Shown here in pieces: positions 32,763-41,167 of a stretch of DNA of 64,000 bases. How positions within the stretch are numbered: the stretch's first letter is position 1; every line of letters begins with the position of its first letter. The DNA comes from DASTPP01 sp035762175 (GTDB lineage: Bacteria; Myxococcota_A; Polyangia; Polyangiales; Polyangiaceae), in contig DASTPP010000170.1 of NCBI GenBank assembly GCA_035762175.1, forward strand, positions 1 to 64,000, given 5' to 3'. The position numbers were made by a program, and so were the translations under genes. The notes under the pieces are model-generated. The model was not told where the DNA came from, made no database searches, and saw nothing but the letters and a program-made list of their open reading frames with translations.

Positions 32763-34103
32763 TCAGAACGACGTCGCGTTGAAGCGATGGTGGGGGTCGA
32801 GCTCGCGTTTCAGCGCGACGAGCCTCGCGTAGCCCGCGCCGTAGATTTTCGACTTCGTCGCGTCGTCGAGCTCGTTCCAGCCATAAAGATACGGACGACC
32901 GCCGAGCTCGATCGCGCGCGCGAGCGTTCGTCGCAGCGCTTCTTTCGCGCGCGCGAGGTCTTGCTCGTCGCCCGGAGCCACCATGTGGAACGTCCCCACC
33001 GACACCGCGAAAGGCCCCTCGACGTGGGCGACCGTCGAGAGCGGAAAGCGAACGGGGGAGAGGCCGAGACGGATCGCCATCACGTACGTCGCCTCCGCAC
33101 GCCGCGGCATCGAGGGCCCGGTCACGAAACGGAGCAGCTCGCGCGCCGCCGCCGGAGCGAGCTTGTAGTCCGTCCACAAGCGACGATGCCGCGCGTGCCG
33201 CTCGACCGCCCAATTGTGGACGTTGTTTCCTTCGTCGAAGGGGTTCCCGTCGGTCTCTTCGACCTCGTTCGGCGCGAGCCGCGTACCGTTCCGAAGAACG
33301 CAGGTGTCGTCCTCGATGCGGTACTCGGACGGCGAGAGACGAACCCACGTCGCGACCTGATTGGGGAAAATGACCGAATTGTATTCGTCGATCGGCGCCC
33401 CCGGGTCGCTCTCGATTCGGTCGAGGACGTCCTCGATCTCGGCGGGCTCTTCGTGATCGAACCACAGCAAGTCGGAAGATTCTTTCTTCGGAACCGTGCG
33501 CAGGACGACGCTCTCGATCGCGCCGACCTGCCCGAGCCCGCAGAGCGCGTACGAAAACAGCTCGGGCTCGTTCGCCGGCGAAACCACGCGTCGCTCGCCG
33601 CTCGGCAAAATGAGCGCGACCGACCGAACGTGGTCGACCTGCGCGCCCGAGCAGACGGAGCGATTGCCGTAGCCCCCGACCGAAAGCGTTCCGCCGACGG
33701 CGAAGTCGAACGGCTTGGTGAGGACGGGACAGCTTCGTCCGACCGCGTTCAGCTCGCGCTCCAGCGTCTCCCAACTCATGGCGGCGGAGATCTCGAAATC
33801 CGTTTCGCTGCGCCGCTCCATCGCGACGAGATCCGGGTCGAAGTAGTCGACGAGGATCGCGTCGTCGGCCAGGGTTTGACCGCGACAGGAGTGCCGTGCG
33901 CCGCGCATGGTGATTTTGCGCTTTTGTTCCGCCGCGAACTGCACGATCGCGCGTAGCTGCTCGGCCGTCGACGCTCGCGCGACGACGGAATTCGTTCCGT
34001 GGACGACGTTTCCGAAGTCCGTCTCCGGCGGTCCGCCGACGCGGACGTGAGCGCCGGTCGATTTCTTCAGTGCTTCCGCGAGATGGGTGTATTCGTCGGA
34101 CAT
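32763..34103 (-). CDS. FAD-linked oxidase (BBE/VAO-like flavoprotein)
   Basis: A 446-residue flavoenzyme. The FAD-binding PCMH domain covers about 35-210: ASTAEQLRAIVQFAAEQ, the MRGARHSCRGQTLADDAI segment that cradles FAD, and VGGTLSVGGYGNRS. The C-terminal substrate domain ends with LVALKRELDPHHRFN, typical of berberine-bridge/cytokinin-dehydrogenase enzymes. These oxidise small alcohols or amines with O2. Codon usage is visibly less GC-rich than its neighbours (many TCG/GTT/GAT/AAA choices), and the gene sits between an IS66 remnant and dispersed element copy 4. This is a strong sign of horizontal acquisition. The start at 34103 gives MSDEYTHLAEALKK. Confidence 0.88.
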   Translation of the reverse strand: MSDEYTHLAEALKKSTGAHVRVGGPPETDFGNVVHGTNSVVARASTAEQLRAIVQFAAEQKRKITMRGARHSCRGQTLADDAILVDYFDPDLVAMERRSETDFEISAAMSWETLERELNAVGRSCPVLTKPFDFAVGGTLSVGGYGNRSVCSGAQVDHVRSVALILPSGERRVVSPANEPELFSYALCGLGQVGAIESVVLRTVPKKESSDLLWFDHEEPAEIEDVLDRIESDPGAPIDEYNSVIFPNQVATWVRLSPSEYRIEDDTCVLRNGTRLAPNEVEETDGNPFDEGNNVHNWAVERHARHRRLWTDYKLAPAAARELLRFVTGPSMPRRAEATYVMAIRLGLSPVRFPLSTVAHVEGPFAVSVGTFHMVAPGDEQDLARAKEALRRTLARAIELGGRPYLYGWNELDDATKSKIYGAGYARLVALKRELDPHHRFNATSF

Positions 34104-34227
34104 GGCGCTACGCAGCGGGTCGCCGCGGCTATGATTGCACGCCCCTCTCCGAGCGTCGGTGTCTACCATATTACCATGCCGGGCAAGCCGACGACGAGAG
34201 CGTCGAACGAGGCGCTCTCTGCCCTGC

Positions 34228-34407
34228 TTTCGGCGGCATTTTCCAGCTTCAACGAAAAAAGCACGGGCGTCGTGCCGGCACTTGGCGGCGTTTCCAGTGT
34301 CAAAGGAAGGGACGCGCGGCGCGGCGCCCGGGCCGATGCGTGCGGGCCGGGCCGACGGCCGACGCGCGCGGGCGCCCCAACGAGCCCCGGTTTGATTGCC
34401 GACCCCT
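34228..34407 (+). repeat. Dispersed element, copy 4 (partially duplicated head)
   Basis: The left end CGGCGGCATTTTCCAGC occurs at 34230, and a second head (GGCACTTGGCGGCGTTTCCAG) starts at about 34278. A single tail follows, ending CCCCGGTTTGATTGCCGA. The copy thus contains two tandem heads and one body. The flanking 34408-34640 holds no recognisable gene. Confidence 0.68.
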
Positions 34408-34649
34408 CGGACGCGTTGGTCGACCACGCCCGGGGGGCGCGGGTCGCCGTCGCGCGAGAGCGTCTCGCAGCGTTCGGCCGCGCGACCGTCGGTCGAAAGC
34501 CCGACCGGCGCCCCTTACGCCGTAACCGGCGCGCGACAGGTCCCGGGCCCGGCGGCGGCGCGTCCGGGGCCCCTGACCGTTGGTTTCTGAACGGCGGCAG
34601 CCGACCGGCGGTCTTCCGAAGAGGCCCCGGCCCCCCGGCGGGCCGGCGC
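34408..34649. other. Intergenic region, no gene seen
   Basis: About 240 bp between element copy 4 and the 3' end of the DUF1592-type gene. A half-palindrome GGTCGACCAC at about 34420 recalls the palindrome at 168-228. No gene or terminator was identified. Confidence 0.4.
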
Positions 34650-36233
34650 TCACTTGTCGGCGCAGAAGCCCATGTCGCCCACGGAGGCCATGGGCCCGAC
34701 GCGCGCGCGATCGCCCTGGCCGGCGAAGGTGGCGACGTCGCCCGCCTGCGTGATGGTGACGTTCCACGCGTTGTTCACGGTGCCCTTGAGCTCATGCTGA
34801 AAGGTCACGGGCAGCTCTTGGTCGGTCTTGTTGGTGACCGTGATACGGACGCAGAAGCCGGCGTCCCATTCGGTGAAGACGTCCCAGGCGACGGCCTGCT
34901 CGTTGTCGGCGAGCAGCGCCTCGAGCCCGCGCACGTCGACGAAGGGGCCGCCGCCTTCGTCGACGCCGACCAGCTCGCCCTCGGCGCCGAGGGGCCTGCC
35001 GCCCTCGTCGAGGTGGTGGCGGCCGGCGGCGTCGAAGCGCTCGAAGCCGAAGCCGATGGGGTCGATCAGGCGGTGGCACGGGCGGCAGGGCTCTTCGGAC
35101 GAGTGGCGGGCGAACCGCTCGCGGGTCGAGAGGTTTGGGTCGGCGGGCGGCGGCGCGACCATGAGCGAGGGCGGCGGCGGGGGCGTGTCGAGGCAGAGCA
35201 GGCGCGAGCGGACGAACTTGCCCCGCTCGATCAGGCCCGGCTCGAGGAACTTCGAGTGCGCCGCGAGCACGCCGCCGTGGGTGAGCAGGCCGCCGTAGGG
35301 CGTGCCGGCGGTCGGGACGAGGCCGTCGGGCCCGGGGGCGGGCAGGCCGTAGTACGAGGCGAGCGCGGGGCTCGCGACGGTGTAGTCGGCGCGGAAGAGG
35401 TCGGCGAAGGAGCCGCCCGACTCGACCACCCGGGCGACGAAGTCGCGGGTCTCTTGCGCCATGGCCGCGCGCACGCCCTCGTCGAAGGCGGGGAAGGCGG
35501 CCGCGTCTTTGACCGTCTGGGGCAGCGCCTGCGTCTGCAGCCAGAGCTCGACGAAGTGCGCGATCGTCTCGCGCGCCTTCGGCGTGGCGAGCAGGCGGCG
35601 CGCCTGCGCCTCGAGCTGGTCGGCGGTGGCGAGCGCGCCCGCGTCGGCGGCGGCGAAGAGCTCGTCGTCGGGCAGGGTGCCGGTGAGCAGGTACGACAGC
35701 TCGGAGGCGATCTCGTAGGCGTCGAGGGCGTGGCTGCCGCGCCCGTCGGGGGCGCCGAGCTCTTCGGCGATCTCGTCGTCGGCGGCGGCGAGCTGCGAGG
35801 CGAGCGCGCCGGCGACGAGCGTGGCGCGGGCGTTGTTGTCGAAGCCGTTCTCGAGCGGGTCGTCGACGAACGACGCGGCGCGCGCCGAGGCGACGCCGAA
35901 GAGGTCGGCGACCGTGCGGTCGTACTCCCAGCGCGACAGGCGGCGCAGCGCGCGGGGCCCGGGCGCGTCGGGCGCGCAGCGGGCCTCGTCGACGCACGAG
36001 GCCCGCTCGCCGCGCGCCAGCTTGGCGAACGTGGCGAGCTGGTCGAAGAGCGCGCCGCCCTGGCCGAGCGGCGCCCCGCCGCTGTGCCCCCCGCGGGCGC
36101 GGCCGGTCGGCTTCAGCGCCAAGAGCGGCTCGCCGCCGCCGGCCTCGGTCGCGAACGCCAGGGCCTTGGCGGCCTCGAAGTTCGCGTCGGCCGCGGCCGG
36201 GTCGTCGGACGGCCCTCTCTCGGCGGGCGTCAC
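34650..36233 (-). CDS. DUF1592/DUF1588-type protein with C-terminal cellulose-binding-like domain
   Basis: A 527-residue protein. LSRWEYDRTVADLFG (about residue 99) is the DUF1587 signature of planctomycete/myxobacterial cytochrome-like surface proteins. DYEIASELSYLLTGTLPDDELF-like sequence (about 205) begins DUF1592, and GLLTHGGVLAAHSKF to EEPCRPCHRLIDPIGFGFE (DUF1588, with a CxxCH at about 372) follows. From about 435 a CBM2-like beta-domain follows (EWDAGFCVRITVTNKTDQ to the final Cys). The central DUF1595 block of about 130 residues normally found between these domains is missing, and there is no signal peptide. The GTG start overlaps the histidine-kinase stop. The gene may be a damaged member that no longer reaches the cell surface. 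Confidence 0.8.
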   Translation of the reverse strand: MTPAERGPSDDPAAADANFEAAKALAFATEAGGGEPLLALKPTGRARGGHSGGAPLGQGGALFDQLATFAKLARGERASCVDEARCAPDAPGPRALRRLSRWEYDRTVADLFGVASARAASFVDDPLENGFDNNARATLVAGALASQLAAADDEIAEELGAPDGRGSHALDAYEIASELSYLLTGTLPDDELFAAADAGALATADQLEAQARRLLATPKARETIAHFVELWLQTQALPQTVKDAAAFPAFDEGVRAAMAQETRDFVARVVESGGSFADLFRADYTVASPALASYYGLPAPGPDGLVPTAGTPYGGLLTHGGVLAAHSKFLEPGLIERGKFVRSRLLCLDTPPPPPSLMVAPPPADPNLSTRERFARHSSEEPCRPCHRLIDPIGFGFERFDAAGRHHLDEGGRPLGAEGELVGVDEGGGPFVDVRGLEALLADNEQAVAWDVFTEWDAGFCVRITVTNKTDQELPVTFQHELKGTVNNAWNVTITQAGDVATFAGQGDRARVGPMASVGDMGFCADK

Positions 36234-38134
36234 CCCAAGCCGCGGTCCGGGTGCGGCTGGGGCCGCCCTCCCCGGAGCGAGTGCAGGTTCATCGTCACCC
36301 GGTCGAGGATCGCGAGGGCGTCTTGGAGGTCGGCGGGCGCCCCGCCCTGGCGCTTCGTCTCGACCTTCTTGCTCGCCAACGCCTCGCGCGCCTCGAGCGC
36401 GAGCTGGCCGGCGACGGCGAGCTCTTCCATGCCCGCCAGGCCCGACGCCGCCTGGCGCAGCGCCTCGTGCGCCCGGCGGAGCTCGTCGTGGCTGCTGTCG
36501 AGCTCACGGTACAGCGCGTGCAGCCGAGCCGCCGCCCGCACCCGCGCGATCAGCTCAGGCCCGCTGAAGGGCTTGGCGACGTAGTCATCGGCGCCCGCCT
36601 CGAGCCCCTCGGCCGCGGCCTCGGCGCCCGCCCGGGCCGTGAGCAAGATGACCGGCGTCGCCCTCAGCTCTGGGTTCTCTCGGATCTTGCGGGTCAGCTC
36701 GAAGCCGTCCATGCCCGGCATCATCACGTCGCTCACGACCACGTCGGGCCGCTCATTCTCGATCTCTTTCAGGGCGAGCGCGCCGTTGGCGCACAACGTT
36801 ACCCGGCAGCTATCGCCCAGAACGTCTCGGACGTGCTCGCGCATGTCGGAGCTATCTTCGGCGACGACCACGCGCAGCGCGCCCCGCCCCGCCCTCTCGA
36901 CGGCCGGGGCCTCGGGCCCCGGGCGGAGCTTCCCCGTGCGCAGCGAAACGCCCTCGCCCTCGACGCCCGCGGGCGCCTCGCGGCGCGCCGGCAGCCGCAC
37001 CCAGAAGGTCGAGCCCTGGCCGAGGGCCGTCTCGACGCCGACCTCGCCGCCGAGCAGGCCGGCGAACTCTTTCACGAGCGCCAGCCCGAGGCCCGTGCCC
37101 TCGGCGGCGCGCGTCGAGGTGCCGTCGGCCTGCTCGAAGCGCTGGAACAGGCGGCCGACCTGCGCCTCGCCGATGCCGGGCCCCGTGTCGCAGACCCGCA
37201 GCTCGTAGCTCTCGCCCCCGGCGCTCGGCCCGAGCGATACCGTGACGCTCCCGCCCCGCGGCGTGAACTTGATGGCGTTGCTCATCAGGTTCAGCGCGAT
37301 CTTGCGCAGCAGCGAGGGGTCGCAGTCGACCGGCTCGAAGGGCGGCAGGTCGGCGCGCAGCGCTACCCCCTGCGCTTGCGCCGCCCCGGCCGCGTCCGAG
37401 ACCAGCTCGCCGACCAGGCGCCCGACGTCGCACCGCGACCAGGTGACGCTCATCTTGCCCGCCTCGGCCTTGCTGAAGTCGAGCACGTCGTCGACGAGGT
37501 CTTTGAGGCGCAGCGCGTTGCGCAGCACCGACTCGAGCTCGGCGGAGCCGCGCCCCTCGGCCCGGGTTTTCGCGAGCAGCGACTCGAGCGGCCCCAGGAT
37601 GAGCGAGAGCGGCGTGCGCAGCTCGTGGCTGACGACGGCGAGGAAGTTGCTCTTCGCCTCGGCGGCCGCCTGCGCGGCCCGCAGCGCCTCCTGCCGCTCT
37701 TGCTCGAGGCGCTTGCGGTCGGTGATGTCGACGTAGATGCCGGCCATGCCGATCACCTCGCCGGCGGGGTTGCGCAGCGGCACCTTGCTCGTCAAGAGGT
37801 ACGCGAGCGAGCCGTCCGGGCGCCGCTGCGGCTCTTCGATGTCGAGCAGCGGCTCGCCCCGCGCCATCACCTCGCGGTCGCACTCCTGGAAGAAGTCCGC
37901 GTGCTCCTTGGCGAAGAAGTCGTGGTCGGTGCGCCCGACGAGGTCGCGCGGGCTCTCGACCCCGCAGTCGCGCGCGAGGTTGCGGTTGCCGCCCATCCAG
38001 ATGCAGTTTCGATCCTTCCAGAAGACGCGATGCGGAATGGAGTCGACCACCTCGCGGAGCGCGATGAGCTCGCCCTGCACGCGCCTGAGCTCCTCTTCGA
38101 GCTCTTCCGACGTTCGCTTTCCTGCCATGGTCAT
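36230..38134 (-). CDS. Hybrid PAS histidine kinase with C-terminal receiver domain
   Basis: A 634-residue cytoplasmic sensor kinase. A PAS domain spans about 15-145 (VVDSIPHRVFWKDRNCIWMG; VGRTDHDFF; IGMAGIYVDITDRKR). HisKA has the phospho-acceptor in LAVVSHELRTPLSLILGP, at about 168. The ATPase has N (LNLMSNAIKFTPRGG), G1 (DTGPGIG) and G2 (GTGLGLAL) boxes. The receiver (about 420-540) has VVVAEDSSDMREHV, VVVSDVMMPGMDGFEL and the lysine in DDYVAKPF. A coiled tail follows. It starts with ATG overlapping the stop of a small upstream gene (ATGA). No output regulator is adjacent. Confidence 0.93.
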   Translation of the reverse strand: MTMAGKRTSEELEEELRRVQGELIALREVVDSIPHRVFWKDRNCIWMGGNRNLARDCGVESPRDLVGRTDHDFFAKEHADFFQECDREVMARGEPLLDIEEPQRRPDGSLAYLLTSKVPLRNPAGEVIGMAGIYVDITDRKRLEQERQEALRAAQAAAEAKSNFLAVVSHELRTPLSLILGPLESLLAKTRAEGRGSAELESVLRNALRLKDLVDDVLDFSKAEAGKMSVTWSRCDVGRLVGELVSDAAGAAQAQGVALRADLPPFEPVDCDPSLLRKIALNLMSNAIKFTPRGGSVTVSLGPSAGGESYELRVCDTGPGIGEAQVGRLFQRFEQADGTSTRAAEGTGLGLALVKEFAGLLGGEVGVETALGQGSTFWVRLPARREAPAGVEGEGVSLRTGKLRPGPEAPAVERAGRGALRVVVAEDSSDMREHVRDVLGDSCRVTLCANGALALKEIENERPDVVVSDVMMPGMDGFELTRKIRENPELRATPVILLTARAGAEAAAEGLEAGADDYVAKPFSGPELIARVRAAARLHALYRELDSSHDELRRAHEALRQAASGLAGMEELAVAGQLALEAREALASKKVETKRQGGAPADLQDALAILDRVTMNLHSLRGGRPQPHPDRGLG

Positions 38135-38379
38135 ACTCCGGCCTGGTGGCCCGCCGAATTCAGAATGAGCCGCACTCGCAAAAAGCGCGCACGGACGCCG
38201 CTCGCGCCCCCGGCCGTGGCGACCACGTCGAGCCACCGCAGCGCCACGTCCACGCTGATGTAGTCGCCCGGCTCCCCCGGCGGCGCGAGCTTGCGCCCCT
38301 GCGTTTCGTTGATGCCGAGCGCCTCGAAGAGCTCACGCACCTGGATCGGGCTTGCTTGCTCGCCACGGGCGATGGTCAT
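38131..38379 (-). CDS. Small conserved-looking protein coupled to the hybrid kinase
   Basis: An 82-residue protein read into the kinase start through an ATGA overlap. The sequence is helical and amphipathic (SPIQVRELFEALGINETQGR; VDVALRWLDVVATAG) without transmembrane segments or cysteines. I do not recognise it. Tight coupling suggests it acts with the kinase, for example as an inhibitor, partner or sensor. An upstream in-frame ATG at 38421 would add 14 residues; both starts have weak ribosome sites. Confidence 0.55.
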   Translation of the reverse strand: MTIARGEQASPIQVRELFEALGINETQGRKLAPPGEPGDYISVDVALRWLDVVATAGGASGVRARFLRVRLILNSAGHQAGV

Positions 38380-38662
38380 GAAGCTCGTATGATACGGCCA
38401 CACTCGCCCGGACATAAGCACGAACTGGACAATTCCTGCCCCACCGCTCAGCCCCGCGGCGCCCCGCCCCGCCCCTGGCCCAGGGCCAGGCCCAGGGCAT
38501 CGGCGTCGCGATGAGCCCGGCCCGAACCAGCGATGTGGCTACCCCCCTATCGCCGGGCGTAGCTACTTAATTTGGTGTCTGCCGCCAGGCCTACCTTAAC
38601 CCTTCGAGGGGTGTTCCAGTCCCGCCTCGAGGTCCGCGCCCAGCTCGGCGCCGGCGTACGTT

Positions 38663-38790
38663 GTTCGGCACTCTGCGTCATTTTCCATCGTCAACGGAAG
38701 ACGAAGCAGGGCTCGATGCCCGAGCCGACGCGAGCAAGCCGGCCCGACGCGCGCGGGCGCCCCAACGAGCCCCGGTTGCTTTGCCTACCC
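38663..38790 (+). repeat. Dispersed 126-bp element, copy 5
   Basis: It starts TTCGGCACTCTGCGTCATTT, carries GGGCTCGATGCCCGAGCC (a different but still self-complementary hairpin), and ends CCCCGGTTGCTTTGCC. A 12-bp tandem repeat (TTTGCCTACCCC twice) follows at once, then a WYL-domain fragment. Confidence 0.7.
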
Positions 38791-38804
38791 CTTTGCCTAC
38801 CCCT

Positions 38805-38890
38805 CTCGTCGAGCCCCACGGCCTGCTCGTGCAACCGCCCGTTTGGTACGTGCTGGCGCGCGACGTCGAGAAGGGCGAGCCGCTTGCGAC
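38805..38890 (+). pseudogene. WYL-domain regulator fragment
   Basis: One frame reads LVEPHGLLVQPPVWYVLARD, the ligand-binding WYL signature of bacterial WYL transcription regulators, then VEKGEP, after which the expected FRMDRI continuation is lost to frameshifts. The 5' part of the gene is absent and replaced by element copy 5. It is a remnant only. Confidence 0.55.
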
Positions 38891-39133
38891 CCACCATCCG
38901 AGGGCTCTCGCGCCTCGGGCTCGCCCCGGCAAGGCGAGCCCCACGTGGGCCAGGCGCACCGGCCCGAATGGCCCCCTTCCCCCCGTCGGGCAAGCGCGGC
39001 GTGGGGGCGCGTCCCGCGGTCGCCATGACGCCGGCGACGCGGTGGATGTCAACGGCCGATCACGCGCAGGCCCGTCGGCGCGCGTCGGGGCGCGCGGGCT
39101 CCGGGTACGACGGTTGCTCGCAGCGCGGAACCC

Positions 39134-40168
39134 ATGAGGGCGTTCGCTCGGGCCGGCCTGCTCTTCACCGCCCCGTGGGCCCTCGGCTGCTACTCGACCA
39201 GCGCGGTGCCCCAAGGGGCGCTGCCGCAGAGGGGGCTGTCCCGCTCGGTTGTGCTGATCGCGAGCGACGGAGACAAGGTCAAGCTCGACCCGAATTCGCG
39301 CGTGCGCTTGCTCCGCCGCGACGGGCTTTACACGCCGTGGGTGAGCGCGTCCGACCTGTACGTCGACTCCGCGGGGGTGATCGTGCGGGACGGCGGCCGC
39401 AGCGAAGGGCTCGCCTGGGCCGAGGTGCGAGGCGCCGAGGTCGAGAACCTCGACGGCGGCGCCACCGCCGTGGTGGTCGTCGGCGTCGCGGTGCTGATCG
39501 CGGCGGTCGTGGTCGTGACCCTGTCGGGCAAGGGGGGCCAGGGCCCGTCGCTCGGGGGGTCTGGCACCGCGCGTTCGCTCGATGGGGCCGCGCGCCTCGC
39601 CGACGCCGCCGGGCGCGTCAGCGAGGCCGCCTCCGGCGCCGCCGAGCCGAACGAGCCCCCGGCGACCGCGTCCTCATTCGGCGACGACCTCGGCCCCGGT
39701 CGGGCGAGGCCCGGCGCCGAACCGATCTTCGATCGCGGGGCCAGGCGGCGCGCGTCGGTGCGCGTCACCGGCGCGGTCGACGCTGCACGGAGCCTCGCCG
39801 AGCGCGGGCAGGTGCAGGCCGGCGCGGTGGGCGCGCTACGCCTGTGGGACTTCGTCGAAGTCGGCGGGGGCGGGCGCGTGATGGGCGACGCCGAGGGGCC
39901 GCCGGGGGCCTACCGCGCGGTCGCCTTCGGTCGGCTCGGCGTGCACGGCGAGCTCGACGCCCGTCGAAGGCTCGCGCTCCCCTTCTCGGTCGACCTCGGG
40001 GCGGGCCGGCTCGGCGCGTACGCGCGGCTCAACTGGGGCCTTCGCGTGCGTGTCTACGACGAGGTTTCGGTCGGTCTCTACCCGTTCAACCCCTCGTTCG
40101 ACCGGGCCGAAAGCCGACGGCGCCCCTGGTCGTTCCCGTCGTGCGTCGAGACCTCGTTCGCGTTCTGA
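39134..40168 (+). CDS. Lipoprotein/membrane protein of unknown function
   Basis: A 344-residue protein. A signal-like N-terminus ends in ALGCYST (lipobox Cys19). Residues about 35-95 form a small beta-domain (SVVLIASDGDKVKLDPNSRV). A hydrophobic helix lies at about 113-134 (AVVVVGVAVLIAAVVVVTLS), followed by a Ser/Gly-rich linker. From about 205 alternating residues ending in aromatic Phe suggest beta-strands of a small outer-membrane barrel (RLNWGLRVRVYDEVSVGLY; terminal SFAF). I do not recognise the family. Confidence 0.7.
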   Translation: MRAFARAGLLFTAPWALGCYSTSAVPQGALPQRGLSRSVVLIASDGDKVKLDPNSRVRLLRRDGLYTPWVSASDLYVDSAGVIVRDGGRSEGLAWAEVRGAEVENLDGGATAVVVVGVAVLIAAVVVVTLSGKGGQGPSLGGSGTARSLDGAARLADAAGRVSEAASGAAEPNEPPATASSFGDDLGPGRARPGAEPIFDRGARRRASVRVTGAVDAARSLAERGQVQAGAVGALRLWDFVEVGGGGRVMGDAEGPPGAYRAVAFGRLGVHGELDARRRLALPFSVDLGAGRLGAYARLNWGLRVRVYDEVSVGLYPFNPSFDRAESRRRPWSFPSCVETSFAF

Positions 40169-40386
40169 CTCGGGTTTGGCTCTTGCGGGCCGGCTCGCCT
40201 TCGGCAACGAGGGCGTCCCGCAGCGAGGCGAGCAGCCCGACGAAGGGCACCAGCGGCCGCACCGCCGCCTCCGACCACGCCGCCGGCTCGCCCAGCCCCA
40301 CGAGCTGCTTGGGGCGGGCCGCCGCGGCGGCAGGGCGCCCCGAGACGCGCGCCCACCAGAGGAGACGCTGCCCACCGCCGCAGCGG
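40169..40386. other. Intergenic region with a possible gene remnant on the minus strand
   Basis: About 220 bp. A minus-strand frame reads LGEPAAWSEAAVRPLVPFVG and LLASLRDALVAEGEPARK, which looks like the C-terminus of a real protein, but no start or family can be assigned. Confidence 0.35.
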
Positions 40387-41142
40387 TCACGCGGGGGGCG
40401 TCCACTCGGCCTCGCTCAACCAGGCGAGAAAGCTCGGGCCGACGACCCGGCGCGAGGCCTCGTCGTGCCAGAAAGAAACGATTTGCCCGCGCGTGCCCCC
40501 CGCCGCGGGGGCGAGGTCGACGACGTGATGGTTGCCCGCCCCGTCGTACGTGATCGGCACCCACTCGGGCAGCCACCACGCCCCGCGCACGCCCGGGCCG
40601 GGTTGACCATGATCGTTGGCCTCGAACGTGCCGCGGTCGAGCAGGCCCTTCCAGACGCGCCATTCGTTGACGATGCGCCGGAGCGACAAGAGCTCGCGGC
40701 CTTCGACGACGAATTCGTCGCCGCCGCCGTCGTGCGCCTGGTAGAACGCCCGCATCTCGTCGGGCAGCGCGACCCCGAGCGCCGCCTCGGCCCGGGCGAG
40801 CGCCGCCCGCGTCGCCCCCTTCGGCAGCGTCACGCCGCTCGCCTTGGCGCGCCGCTCGACGAGGGCGATGTACGCCGCGACGTCGCCCCCTTTGGCCGCT
40901 CTGCTCGCCCCCGCGGATGTTAGGCCCCGCGAAGTCGCCGGACGCCCGGCGGGCGTGCCCCACGCCCCCTTCGCCGGGCGCTTGTCGCCCGCCCCTTTGA
41001 CGCCCTTCGCCGGGCGCTTGCCGCCCGTGCCTTGGGCCCGTCGCACCGGGCCCGGGCCGCCCTCGGCCTTCTGCGCGCCTCGCTCGGCGCCAGCCGCCCC
41101 GACCCGCACCCCTCGCTTCGCGACCGCCGCCTTCTTCGCCAT
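40387..41142 (-). CDS. SMI1/KNR4 (SUKH) family protein with basic Lys/Ala/Gly tail
   Basis: A 251-residue protein. Residues about 105-250 form a SUKH domain: LARAEAALGVALPDEMRAFY, AHDGGGDEF, then LPEWVPITYDGAGNHHVVDL and IVSFWHDEA near the end. SUKH proteins are often immunity proteins against polymorphic toxins, or have cellular roles as in yeast Knr4. The N-terminal 95 residues are histone-H1-like (KRPAKGVKGAGDKRPAKG), unusual for the family and suggestive of DNA or RNA binding. No toxin gene is adjacent in this window, so an orphan immunity role is inference. Confidence 0.82.
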   Translation of the reverse strand: MAKKAAVAKRGVRVGAAGAERGAQKAEGGPGPVRRAQGTGGKRPAKGVKGAGDKRPAKGAWGTPAGRPATSRGLTSAGASRAAKGGDVAAYIALVERRAKASGVTLPKGATRAALARAEAALGVALPDEMRAFYQAHDGGGDEFVVEGRELLSLRRIVNEWRVWKGLLDRGTFEANDHGQPGPGVRGAWWLPEWVPITYDGAGNHHVVDLAPAAGGTRGQIVSFWHDEASRRVVGPSFLAWLSEAEWTPPA

Positions 41143-41167
41143 CGTGCGCTCCCTTCGGGCTCGAAGG

